Source: Actinophytocola sp036378875 (GTDB taxonomy: Bacteria > Actinomycetota > Actinomycetes > Mycobacteriales > Pseudonocardiaceae). From it: a stretch of 64,000 nucleotides of DNA. Made by a program: the position numbers and the translations under genes. Of this stretch, positions 53,259 through 60,980 are shown piece by piece. The notes under the pieces are model-generated. The model worked only from the letters and a program-made list of their open reading frames with translations, ran no database searches and was not told where the DNA came from. Each line of letters opens with the position of its first letter. Positions within the stretch are counted from its first letter, which is position 1. The stretch spans positions 1-64,000 of the forward strand of contig NZ_DASUVO010000139.1 in the NCBI RefSeq assembly GCF_036378875.1. The letters run 5' to 3'.

Positions 53259-53962
53259 AACCGCATCTTAGGGTGAAGAGTCACCTCGTGTTCGTGCGAT
53301 CGCAATTCATTTGTACTGGTTCAACCCAGTTACAGCCGGCAGGGATCAAGTCAGCGCGTAAGCGCGCCGAACGGCCTGCCGTCGCTCGTCGCTCTACGCT
53401 CACACCAACGCCTCGGCGCTAACTGCGGCAATGACAAGGGAAGCGGCTCCAAGCAAGGGTGCGCTGTACCAATTCCAGAAGGTCGCGATGGCGGGCATAC
53501 ACCCCGTCAGCTCGAACCAGATCCCGCTCTGGGCCGACCACGATCTCGCCCCGGAATGGGAGTCGCTGGCCCTCGAACTCCTCCCGGGAGTTGTGGGACT
53601 GTCGGCCCCGCACCACGATTGGCACAGGCCACGGCCTCGTCGAGAGCAAGGAGCGGACCAAGGATCCGGCTGGCCGGGCCCGGCTGCGGACCGTTCAGTG
53701 TCTGGTCTGGTCTGTCCTCAACCGTCCTGATCTTGGTAATCCGCCGCGAGGACATGCCGGCTACAGGCAACCCGTACGGCGCCACGCCCGGAAGATCTCG
53801 CGGCTCGACGGACTTGTGTGACGCAGAGCGAGGGCCGATCACGCTTGGGCACGCACTGGGCACAGGTGGCCGTAGATAGAGTGGCACCCGGACAGGCCAT
53901 GATCAATAATGGAGTGCATTTAGCCTGGTCAGAGACCGGAATCCGCAGATGGAGATGAGGGC
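53259..53962. other. Gene-poor stretch between the low-GC unit and tRNA-Arg
   Basis: About 700 bp with no gene I can support. Several open frames exist (for example 53431-53730 plus, 53419-53661 minus), but none shows a recognisable family or consistent coding bias. Base composition is mixed, with AT-rich patches at 53240-53340 and 53895-53950. The position directly 3' of a tRNA gene suits the scar of an integrated element, yet no integrase fragment or second copy of the tRNA 3' end is visible. Confidence 0.5.
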
Positions 53963-54034
53963 GCCCACGGCAGGATTTGAACCTGCGACACCTGCCTCCG
54001 GAGGGCAGTGCTCTATCCCCTGAGCTACGTGGGC
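53963..54034 (-). tRNA. tRNA-Arg (anticodon CCG)
   Basis: A 72-nt cloverleaf on the minus strand. The acceptor stem pairs GCCCACG with CGTGGGC, and the D arm is GCTC...GAGC. The anticodon stem CTGCC/GGCAG has loop CTCCGGA, giving anticodon CCG (reads CGG, Arg). The T arm is GCAGG-TTCAAAT-CCTGC. CCA is not encoded. Its 3' end faces the gene-poor, low-GC segment, the usual orientation for integration into a tRNA gene. Confidence 0.95.
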
Positions 54035-54098
54035 TCGTCTGGTGACTGACGGAAGCTTAGCGCATGCCGTCTCGGGGGTTGCGGCTACCGTCGTCTTC

Positions 54099-54911
54099 AT
54101 GGGTCGTCGGTGGGTTTGGGCTGGTGGGGTGCGGCTTGCGGTGTACGAGGAGGGGGTCGAGGGCGGGCCCACGGTGCTTCTGGTGCACGGGTATCCGGAC
54201 AATGCGTCCGTTTGGGATGGGGTTGTGGGTCATCTGGGGGAGCGGTTTCGGGTGGTTCGGTATGACGTGCGGGGGTGCGGTGGGTCGGGGGCGCCTCGGG
54301 GCCGGGACGGCTACCACCTCTCTCGGCTGGTTGATGACCTCGTGAGTGTGGTGCGGGCTGTCGGTGGGCCCGTGCATCTTGTGGGGCATGACTGGGGGTC
54401 TATTCAGGGCTGGGCAGCCATCGCGAAGCATTCCGAGTCTTTTGCGTCTTTTACTTCCATCTCTGGGCCGGATTTGGGGCACCTGAAGGTTTGGGTGCGG
54501 CGGGGACCATTGCTGGACGTTGTTCGGCAGATGCCGCATACCTGGTACATCGCGGCTTTTCAGGTTCCACTCCTGCCTGAGCTGGTGTGGCGACTGCCTG
54601 CGCTGAGGAGGAGGTTTCAGGCCGAGTACCGGGACGCTCGCGCGGGGCTTGGGCTCTATCGGGCCAACATGTTCTCACCGCGGGGAAATCCTCGGCGCGT
54701 TTCCGTTCCGGTTCAGCAGATTGCTCTTACTCGGGATCCCTATGTCTCCGGCGCCATGCTTACCGCCGCTGATCCTTGGTGTGAACGGCTTTTGCGGCGG
54801 CCCCTTGACGGCGGGCATTGGGCTGTTCGGGATCGGTCCGGCGCTGTTGCTCGGCTCGTTGCCGAGTTTGTCGACGCCGTTACGACGGAATCAGGGTCGC
54901 GGCGCCTGTGA
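54099..54911 (+). CDS. Alpha/beta-fold hydrolase (epoxide hydrolase/dehalogenase-like)
   Basis: A 270-aa hydrolase. The oxyanion motif is VLLVHGYPDN. The nucleophile elbow is GHDWGS, with Asp as nucleophile as in epoxide hydrolases and haloalkane dehalogenases. The catalytic His is in DGGHWAV near the C-terminus. Homologues are often the front half of EphD-type hydrolase-SDR fusions; here the SDR half is absent. ATG 54099 is favoured; an earlier in-frame start at 54042 lies 8 bp from the tRNA. Third positions contain more T than in neighbouring genes, suggesting a different origin. The 3' end overlaps the convergent PhzF gene by 32 bp. Confidence 0.8.
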   Translation: MGRRWVWAGGVRLAVYEEGVEGGPTVLLVHGYPDNASVWDGVVGHLGERFRVVRYDVRGCGGSGAPRGRDGYHLSRLVDDLVSVVRAVGGPVHLVGHDWGSIQGWAAIAKHSESFASFTSISGPDLGHLKVWVRRGPLLDVVRQMPHTWYIAAFQVPLLPELVWRLPALRRRFQAEYRDARAGLGLYRANMFSPRGNPRRVSVPVQQIALTRDPYVSGAMLTAADPWCERLLRRPLDGGHWAVRDRSGAVARLVAEFVDAVTTESGSRRL

Positions 54912-55722
54912 CCGTTACCCGAGCATCGGCCGGGTCGATGTCCACCGTCAGGTCGCTGCGGCGGCCCATGTCCTCGCCCTGCACGATCAGCAGCCTGCGT
55001 GGCGCGGTGACCTTGCCCAAGGCCCGCAGGTAACCGCCGTATGCGGCGGCTGCCGCGCCTGTGGCTGGGTCCTCCACCACGCCGCCCACCGGGAACGGGT
55101 CGCGGGCGTGCACGACGTCCTCGTTTTCCGGCCAGACGAGTTGCAGGGTGGTCCAGCCGCGCTCGAGCATCAACTGCTGGAGCGGTTCGAAGTCGTAGTC
55201 CAGGGCCGCCAGGCGGTCGCGGGTGGCGGTTGTCAGCACCAGGTGTTCGTTGCCGGCGAACGACACGTGTGCCGGCCACGCCGGGTCCAGGTCAGCCCTT
55301 GTCCAGTGCAGGGCGGCCAACGTTCGTTCGACCTCCTCGTCCGTTGCCGGGCGGGAGCGGGTCGGGACGCTGGTCAGGCTCGCGATGACCGTTTCTCGGC
55401 TGGCCGTGCGGACTGGCACCTCGCCGGCCTTCGTGTCGAACAGTAGGTCGCCTGGGCCGTCGCGTTCTGCCAGGGCCACTGCCGCGGCGATCGTCGCGTG
55501 GCCGCAGAACGCTACCTCGGCCAGCGGGCTGAAGTAGCGCACGGCGAAGCGCCGGTCGCCCGCTGGCACGGCGAACGCCGTCTCCGAATAGCCGATCTCC
55601 GCGGCGATGCGCTGCATCTCCACGTCGGTCATGCCGGACGCGTCGAGTACGACACCTGCTGGGTTGCCGGTGGTCGGGTCGGTGGTGAAGGCGGCATAGC
55701 GGAGACCGGTCATGGTGAGCAT
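54880..55722 (-). CDS. PhzF-family isomerase/epimerase-like protein
   Basis: A 280-aa protein of the PhzF/DapF-like fold. The N-terminus is typical (YAAFTTDPTTGNPAGVVLDASGMTD). The catalytic Glu is in GYSETAFAV, followed by FSPLAEVAFCGHATIAAA, and the mirrored DPATGAAAAAYGGYL sits in the second half. PhzF isomerises a phenazine precursor, but most homologues have unknown substrates. No phenazine genes are nearby. ATG 55722 or 55713 could start it. It overlaps the convergent hydrolase gene by 32 bp at the 3' end. Confidence 0.88.
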   Translation of the reverse strand: MLTMTGLRYAAFTTDPTTGNPAGVVLDASGMTDVEMQRIAAEIGYSETAFAVPAGDRRFAVRYFSPLAEVAFCGHATIAAAVALAERDGPGDLLFDTKAGEVPVRTASRETVIASLTSVPTRSRPATDEEVERTLAALHWTRADLDPAWPAHVSFAGNEHLVLTTATRDRLAALDYDFEPLQQLMLERGWTTLQLVWPENEDVVHARDPFPVGGVVEDPATGAAAAAYGGYLRALGKVTAPRRLLIVQGEDMGRRSDLTVDIDPADARVTVTGAATLIPS

Positions 55723-55780
55723 TGTGTCCCACGTGTGGTGGGTGGAGGGTTACCCACCACACGCGGAACAGCCGACAGCC

Positions 55781-57232
55781 TCAGTACGGGAACTGCCGGC
55801 GGCCGCGGTGGACCGAGATCCACTTCAGCGTGGTGAACTCGTTCAGGCTCCACTCGCCGTTCAGCCTGCCCAGGCCGGACTGCTTGTCGCCGCCGAACGC
55901 GATGATCGGCTCGTCGTGGATCGTGGTGTCGTTGATGTGGATCATGCCGGTGTTGATGCGTTTGGCCAGTTCCACGCCGTGGTCGAGGTTTCTCGTGTGG
56001 ACCGCGCCGCTCAGGCCGAACCGGGTGTCGTTCGCGATCGCCACCGCCTCGTCCTCGGTATCGAACACCATCAGGCACGCCACCGGGCCGAACAGCTCCT
56101 CCTGCGCCACCGACATCTCCGGAGTGACGTCGGCCAGCACGGTCGGGTGGAACAACGTGCCGTTGACCTCGCCCCGCAGCAGTGGCCGGGCGCCCTCCGC
56201 GATGCCCCGCTCGACCTGGCTCGCCAGTGTGTCCGCCTGGCGCTGGTTGATCAGCGGGCCCAGGATCGTGTCCGGGTCGCGGGGGTCGCCGACCGGCAGG
56301 GACGCGGCCTTGGCCACATAGCGCTCCGCGAACTCGTCGTACACGCTGCGATGGACGAGCACCCGGTTGGCCGACATGCAGATCTGACCCTGGTGGGTGA
56401 ACCGGGAGAACACGGCCGCGTCGACCGCGAGGTCGAGGTCCGCGTCCGCCAGGACGATGAGTGCCGAGTTGCCGCCCAGCTCCAGGATCGGCTTCTTGAA
56501 GCTGCCGGCAGCGACCGACGCGACGTGCGCGCCAACCTGCGCCGAACCGGTGAAGGCGATCACGCTCGGTACCGGGTGTTCCACAAAGGCGTCACCGATC
56601 GCGGGGATCTCGGTGATCACCACGTTGAGCAGCCCGGGTGGGAGGCCGGCGGCCTCGAAGATCTCGCCGAACAGCGTGCCGCCGGTGATCGGTGAGTCCT
56701 CGTGTGGCTTGAGCACCACACCGTTGCCCGCGGCGAGTGCGGGGGCGACGCACTTCATGCCGAGGAAGAACGGGAAGTTGAACGGGGAGATCACCCCGAC
56801 CACCCCGACCGGCTCCCGGTACAGCCGGTTTTCCTTGTCGTCGATGGGGGAGGGCAGGATCCGGCCCTCCATGCGCAGCGGGAAGGTCGCGGCTTCCCTC
56901 AGCATGTCCAGCACCAGGCCGATCTCGAAACCGGCCTTCAAGCGGGTGCCGCCGAGCTCGTCGATGATGATCTCGGTGATGTCCGCCATGTGGTCTTCCA
57001 CATAGCGTAAGGCCCGCTCGAACACAGCTCGCTTGGCATAGGGGTTCACCCTGTCCCACTCGAGCTTCGCGCGCTCCGCCGCCCGATACGCGTCGTCGAT
57101 ATCCGAGATGCCGGCGATCGGGAACTCGGCAATGGTCTTACCATTGAACGGGTTTCGATCAACCAGCACCTTGTCCATCGAACCAGTGCGCCACTCGCCG
57201 GCGATGAATTGCTTGCTGTGCATGGCCACCAT
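55781..57232 (-). CDS. NAD(P)-dependent aldehyde dehydrogenase (benzaldehyde-dehydrogenase-like)
   Basis: A 483-aa ALDH-superfamily enzyme oxidising an aldehyde to the acid. Key segments: VGVISPFNFPFFLGMK (cofactor region), VIAFTGSAQVGAHV (nucleotide loop), KKPILELGGNSALIV (general-base Glu), HQGQICMSANRV (catalytic Cys) and EELFGPVACLMVF. The C-terminus ends NEFTTLKWISVHRGRRQFPY, like the vanillin/benzaldehyde dehydrogenase group. The physiological substrate is unknown. It is the next gene upstream of phzF on the same strand, separated by 58 bp. Confidence 0.92.
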   Translation of the reverse strand: MVAMHSKQFIAGEWRTGSMDKVLVDRNPFNGKTIAEFPIAGISDIDDAYRAAERAKLEWDRVNPYAKRAVFERALRYVEDHMADITEIIIDELGGTRLKAGFEIGLVLDMLREAATFPLRMEGRILPSPIDDKENRLYREPVGVVGVISPFNFPFFLGMKCVAPALAAGNGVVLKPHEDSPITGGTLFGEIFEAAGLPPGLLNVVITEIPAIGDAFVEHPVPSVIAFTGSAQVGAHVASVAAGSFKKPILELGGNSALIVLADADLDLAVDAAVFSRFTHQGQICMSANRVLVHRSVYDEFAERYVAKAASLPVGDPRDPDTILGPLINQRQADTLASQVERGIAEGARPLLRGEVNGTLFHPTVLADVTPEMSVAQEELFGPVACLMVFDTEDEAVAIANDTRFGLSGAVHTRNLDHGVELAKRINTGMIHINDTTIHDEPIIAFGGDKQSGLGRLNGEWSLNEFTTLKWISVHRGRRQFPY

Positions 57233-57342
57233 GGTCCCGCCGCGGTTGTCCCGCGTACATGTTCGTAACCTATGAGTGGTGTTATCGAGTCGGTATAGGT
57301 GCCGAAATTGTTGCCGCTAAGGGTTGACTCCACTGTGGGCGG

Positions 57343-57399
57343 CAATTGCCAGCCGATTTTCCTGGTGTTTATGGCCACCTTTTTCCTGGCTGGCAATTG
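57343..57399 (-). terminator. Inverted repeat, likely terminator of the 57416-58057 gene
   Basis: Perfect 12-bp arms, CAATTGCCAGCC (57343-57354) and GGCTGGCAATTG (57388-57399), enclose a 33-nt loop that itself contains a smaller GGTG/CACC hairpin. The structure begins 16 bp after the stop of the minus-strand gene at 57416. On that strand it precedes the ALDH gene, so it could also serve as an operator region. Confidence 0.5.
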
Positions 57400-57415
57400 G
57401 CACGGGAGGAGGCGG

Positions 57416-58057
57416 CTATTGCCCCGATTGGACGGTCTGTGCGTGCAGCCAGCGGTCCGCCGCTCGGGCGGCTCGTTTCAGCGCCGAGCGTTCGCCCAGG
57501 TAGTCGCCTGCCATCCCGACGACCGGCAGCATGCCGAGTGCCCGGTGGTACACGCGGCCGTGTGGCCGTTTCTCCAGCTCGTCCCGTATCGCCAGCAGCA
57601 GCCTTCCCTGACGCCACAACCACTTCGCCGCGGGCCGCACACGCAGGCGCCGGTTCGACGGCGGTGCCGGGGCCGGCGTGGTCGCACCGGCGGACGGGTC
57701 GAGGTCGCGGTCGAACAGGACCGACGCCAGCAGCCGGACGCGCTCGGACTGGTCGTGCACGCCGTGCTCACTCGCTATGGCACACAGCAGCAAACCCTGA
57801 CCCGCCGCGCCGAGAATGTCCTGCAACGGCAGTCGGTCGCCCAGCGCGCCGAGCAGACCCGGCACCGACGCCGCCAGTGACGTGAGCCTGCCGACCCGCC
57901 TGACCCACCACGCCGAGCAGACCTCCGCGCTCATGTTCGCGTGCTTGGGCGGGCCCAGCCACCTCGCCTCCGCCATGCGAGGGATCATCGCGCTGCTGCT
58001 CCGGACGAACGCACGCAGCACGGACGCCACGTGCTCGTCACTGATCGGCTCCGCCAT
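57416..58057 (-). CDS. Hypothetical protein, 213 aa
   Basis: Not recognised. The protein is basic and mostly helical. A hydrophobic middle (residues ~55-95, LGALGDRLPLQDILGAAGQGLLLCAIASEHG) may associate with the membrane. A proline-rich linker (ATTPAPAPPSNRR) precedes a C-terminal part with WRQGRLLLAIRDELEKRP and MLPVVGMAGDYLGERSALKRAA. The latter looks like a small membrane-binding helical domain seen in many actinobacterial proteins of unknown role. The frame, start ATG and codon bias support a real gene. It is flanked by the ALDH and YchJ-like genes on the same strand without overlap. Confidence 0.65.
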   Translation of the reverse strand: MAEPISDEHVASVLRAFVRSSSAMIPRMAEARWLGPPKHANMSAEVCSAWWVRRVGRLTSLAASVPGLLGALGDRLPLQDILGAAGQGLLLCAIASEHGVHDQSERVRLLASVLFDRDLDPSAGATTPAPAPPSNRRLRVRPAAKWLWRQGRLLLAIRDELEKRPHGRVYHRALGMLPVVGMAGDYLGERSALKRAARAADRWLHAQTVQSGQ

Positions 58058-58097
58058 GTCTACCGGAGTACCCCGATTTTCCTCCGCTGACGCGGAG

Positions 58098-58481
58098 TCA
58101 TCCCGGTGTCGTGTCGCCGTCGACGTAGACCCAGCGGCCTTCGACCCGGCTGAACCGGCTGCGCTCGTGCAGTACGCCGCTGTGGGAGCTGTGCCGGTAG
58201 TGCGCGCGGAACTCGACCGTGCCCTCCGCGTGCAGCGGCCCGCCGCCGGTCGTGGCCAGGATTTCCAGCCGCTCCCAGCGCTGGTCCGGGTCGAGGGTCA
58301 GCCGCCGTGGCCGCGTGTCCGGATGCCAGCTGTGCAGGAGGTAATCGGTGTCGCCGGTCGCGAAGGCGCTGTAGCGGGACCGCATGAGTGCCTCAGCGGT
58401 CGGGGCCGCGGCGCCGGCGTGCACGCGGCCACAGCATTCGTCGTAGGGGAGCGGTGTTCCACACGGGCAGCGATCAGGCAC
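58098..58481 (-). CDS. YchJ-family (UPF0225) SEC-C-type zinc-binding protein
   Basis: A 127-aa protein of the YchJ family. It opens with a SEC-C-like zinc motif CPCGTPLPYDECCG (C-x-C...C-C). EALMRSRYSAFATGDTDYLLHSWHPDTRP follows, the family's core, and GTVEFRAHYRH near the end. GTG 58481 is chosen because it starts just before the zinc motif; the frame is open to TTG 58526, but that overlaps the flavoprotein gene. The molecular function of YchJ proteins is not established. It lies 22 bp downstream of the flavin monooxygenase gene. Confidence 0.85.
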   Translation of the reverse strand: MPDRCPCGTPLPYDECCGRVHAGAAAPTAEALMRSRYSAFATGDTDYLLHSWHPDTRPRRLTLDPDQRWERLEILATTGGGPLHAEGTVEFRAHYRHSSHSGVLHERSRFSRVEGRWVYVDGDTTPG

Positions 58482-58503
58482 GCGGCCAATTCTGCGACGG
58501 CAC

Positions 58504-59577
58504 TCACGCGACCGCCGACTCGACACCCAACAACCGCCGGATCTCGCGGACGGCCGCGCGGCCCGCCCGGTTCGCGCCGACCGTGCTCGCGGACGGGCCG
58601 TACCCCACCAGGTGCAGCCGCGGCTCCGCGACGACCCTGGTGCCGTCCATCACGATGCCGCCGCCCGGACCACGCAGTCCCAATGGCGCCAAGTGGTCCA
58701 GCGCCGCGCGCCAACCCGTGCACCACAGGATCACGTCCACGTCGAGCGTCGTGCCGTCCCGCCACGCCACCCCGGTCGGGACGAGATGGTCGAACATCGG
58801 GCGGCGGGCGAGCAGACCCCGGTTCCGCGCCGCGACGATTTCCGGTGTGAGCGCCAGTTCGGTCGCCCGCACCACGCTCTCCGGCGGCAGTCCGGCCCGC
58901 ACCCGCTCGTCCACGTGCGCGATGATCTGGCGCCCGTACTCGTGCGTGAACGGCTCGGTGCGAAACACCGGCGCGCGGCGGGTGACCCAGAACACGTCGG
59001 CGGCCACCTGGGCCAGCTCCAGTTGGAGCTGCAGCGCCGACGTGCCGCCGCCGACCACAAGCACCCGCTTGCCGGCGAACTCGGCGGGGCCGCGGTAGTC
59101 GGCCGTGTGCAGCTGGCGACCCGCGAACCGGCCGGGGTAGTGCGGCCAGAAAGGGCGGGTCCACGTGCCGGTGGCGTTGATCACCGCGCGGGCCGACCAG
59201 TCGCCCTCCGACGTCTCCACCAGCAGCCGTTCGCCCGGCCGTACAGCGGAGACGCTGACCGGGCGGTGCACCTCCAGCCCGAACTCCCGCTCGTAGGCGG
59301 CGAAGTAGGCGGGCACCGCGGTCGCCGCCTCCTCGTCCGGGGACGGCGGCGTGAACTTCATGCCCGGTAGGTCGAAGATGCCGTGCACGGTGGCCATCCG
59401 CAGCGACGGCCACCGGTGCTGCCACGCGCCACCCGGTGCGGGGTTCGCGTCCAGCACGGCGAAATCCATGCCGGCGCGCCGCAGGAAGTACGCACTCGAC
59501 AGTCCTGCCTGTCCCGCCCCGATCACCACGACGTCCTTTTCTCGCACGTCACCTGCAACGATGGTGGGAGCGCACAC
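58504..59577 (-). CDS. FAD/NADPH monooxygenase (CzcO/FMO-like)
   Basis: A 357-aa single-component flavoprotein. The FAD motif is VVVIGAGQAGLSSAYFLRRAG, the FMO-type middle signature region is PSLRMATVHGIFDLPG, and the NADPH motif is VLVVGGGTSALQLQLELAQ. A C-terminal ATG-like motif is VDVILWCTGWR. Family members oxygenate S, N or ketone groups or reduce other acceptors. GTG 59577 is the longest reasonable start; GTG 59547 (VREKDVVVIG) is closer to family norms and has AGGTGA upstream. The YchJ-like gene follows on the same strand. Confidence 0.86.
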   Translation of the reverse strand: MCAPTIVAGDVREKDVVVIGAGQAGLSSAYFLRRAGMDFAVLDANPAPGGAWQHRWPSLRMATVHGIFDLPGMKFTPPSPDEEAATAVPAYFAAYEREFGLEVHRPVSVSAVRPGERLLVETSEGDWSARAVINATGTWTRPFWPHYPGRFAGRQLHTADYRGPAEFAGKRVLVVGGGTSALQLQLELAQVAADVFWVTRRAPVFRTEPFTHEYGRQIIAHVDERVRAGLPPESVVRATELALTPEIVAARNRGLLARRPMFDHLVPTGVAWRDGTTLDVDVILWCTGWRAALDHLAPLGLRGPGGGIVMDGTRVVAEPRLHLVGYGPSASTVGANRAGRAAVREIRRLLGVESAVA

Positions 59578-59679
59578 ATTTCACCCGTGTGGACCGTCAC
59601 GGAATTCCGTGCGTGGCGATGCAGAACCCAGTAGGGTGCGCGTGCCTGGGGGTGGCTGCACGCAAGCCGCACAAACGGA

Positions 59680-59829
59680 ATGGGCTTCACCATGGTCGCC
59701 CTGACGATCACCATCGGTGGCGCGGTCCTGATCGTGCTGACCGTCACAGCGATCCGCGCGCTGCGTCGTGCCTCCCGTCGGATCGACGACATCATCCGCG
59801 AGGAGCTCGACGAACCGGAGGACGACTGA
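59680..59829 (+). CDS. Small single-pass membrane protein, 49 aa
   Basis: A short open frame between the FMO-like gene and the LacI gene. From ATG 59680 (or 59692) it encodes MGFTMVALTITIGGAVLIVL as an N-terminal TM helix, then a basic turn (IRALRRASRRI) and an acidic tail ending DEPEDD. A hydrophobic helix, positive-inside turn and acidic tail are a common small-protein plan, and third positions are G/C rich. The ribosome site is weak. The function is unknown. Confidence 0.5.
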   Translation: MGFTMVALTITIGGAVLIVLTVTAIRALRRASRRIDDIIREELDEPEDD

Positions 59830-59851
59830 CCTTCTTGACCCGGTGGGCCAC

Positions 59852-60775
59852 TCAGGCCGACTCGCGCACGACGACGTCCGCCGCCGACGGTGCCACGTCC
59901 TCGGTGTCGAGGTCGAGTGCGATGCGTGCCGCGCGCCGGCCGGAGGACTCCGCGTCGATGCGGACGCTGGTCAGCGCGGGCACGGTGAACGCGCCGTCCC
60001 CGAGGTCGTCGAAGCCGATCACCGCGAGACCGTCGGGCACGGTGACACCGAGCTCGCGCAGGGCCGCCAGCAGTCGCAACGCGACACGGTCGTCGAAGGC
60101 GGCGACCGCGGTCACGGTCGGGGCGGCGTCACGCAGCTCACGTACCGCGGCCACCGTCCCCGCCAGGTCGTCCGGGATCGTGACCGTCGTCAGCCTGCCG
60201 AGGCCGAGCCTGGTCGCGGCCTCTCCGGCGTAACGCAGCCGGGCCTCGCGGAGGCGCACCCAGCCGGGGTCGTCCGGCAGCGCCATCGCGACGCTCCGGT
60301 GCCCGGTGTCCGCGAGGTGTCGCAGCTGGACCATGGTGTGTGCGGCGAGGCCGTTGACCCAGCCGCCGTCCGTGGCGGGTTCCGACTGGTACAGGCCCGA
60401 GAGATCGATCACCCCGCGGGGCGACACCGCGGCCACGACCGGAGCGAGGGACTCGCCGGCCGACTGGCGCACCAGCAGCATGTGGCCGTGCTGGGCCAGT
60501 TCCTCGTCGAGTCCACGCAGGTAGCCACCCAGGCTTCCGCCGCCCCGCGCGCCCGGCGGCAGGCCGAGCAGCACGATCCGGGACGAGCCCTCGCGCAGGG
60601 CCTTGGCCACGCCGTGCGGTACGTAACCGAGGTCGCGTGCCGCCTGCATGACCCGGTCCCTGGTGGCTGGGGAGATCCGCTGGTCGGTGACCCCGTTCAG
60701 TACGAAGCTCACCGTGGTGGCCGATACCCCACTCGCCTGGGCCACGTCACGCATCGTGGCTCGTCGCGCCCTCAA
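59852..60775 (-). CDS. LacI-family transcriptional regulator
   Basis: A 307-aa repressor. The N-terminal helix-turn-helix is TMRDVAQASGVSATTVSFVLNG followed by the hinge YVPHGVAKALREGSSR. The C-terminal part is a sugar-binding periplasmic-like domain (VIGFDDLGDGAFTVPALTSVR). TTG 60775 is preferred over ATG 60754 because GGGAGGAGG (60781-60789 on the minus strand) lies at proper distance only from the TTG. It is divergent from gnd, and a LacI-type operator with central CG lies in the shared region. A pentose-phosphate or gluconate-type signal is a reasonable inference. Confidence 0.88.
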   Translation of the reverse strand: MRARRATMRDVAQASGVSATTVSFVLNGVTDQRISPATRDRVMQAARDLGYVPHGVAKALREGSSRIVLLGLPPGARGGGSLGGYLRGLDEELAQHGHMLLVRQSAGESLAPVVAAVSPRGVIDLSGLYQSEPATDGGWVNGLAAHTMVQLRHLADTGHRSVAMALPDDPGWVRLREARLRYAGEAATRLGLGRLTTVTIPDDLAGTVAAVRELRDAAPTVTAVAAFDDRVALRLLAALRELGVTVPDGLAVIGFDDLGDGAFTVPALTSVRIDAESSGRRAARIALDLDTEDVAPSAADVVVRESA

Positions 60776-60810
60776 TATGCCCTCCTCCCGTTACCTACGT
60801 TAACACTAGA

Positions 60811-60822
60811 TAAAACGATTTA
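60811..60822. promoter_or_regulatory. Candidate LacI-type operator in the lacI/gnd divergent region
   Basis: TAAAACGATTTA is a near-palindrome with the central CG typical of LacI/GalR operators; each half differs from symmetry at one position. It lies 36 bp upstream of the LacI start in a noticeably AT-rich patch, and 159 bp from the gnd start. A second inverted repeat, CGGTCACG (60879-60886) / CGTGACCG (60898-60905), lies nearer to gnd. Confidence 0.5.
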
Positions 60823-60980
60823 GCATGACGCGAGATGGACAAATTGAGGTCATTTGTCGCTGAGGTGAACATCGTCACGGTCACGGGCCGCCCGAGCGTG
60901 ACCGGCCTTACCTCTCAAAGCACGCGCGAAGTGCTGCCTTGCTCAGTGCGTTGGACGCTTTCCTCGGGCAGAGTGGGCAC

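Noticed and set aside
53419..53661. 80-codon minus-strand frame in the gap near the tRNA
   Set aside because: There is no family similarity, the composition is inconsistent, and overlapping frames of equal quality occur on the other strand.
53431..53730. Possible TetR-like fragment (SKGALYQF resembles the recognition helix region)
   Set aside because: Only about eight residues are suggestive; the rest of the frame has no helix-turn-helix pattern or ligand domain in any frame.
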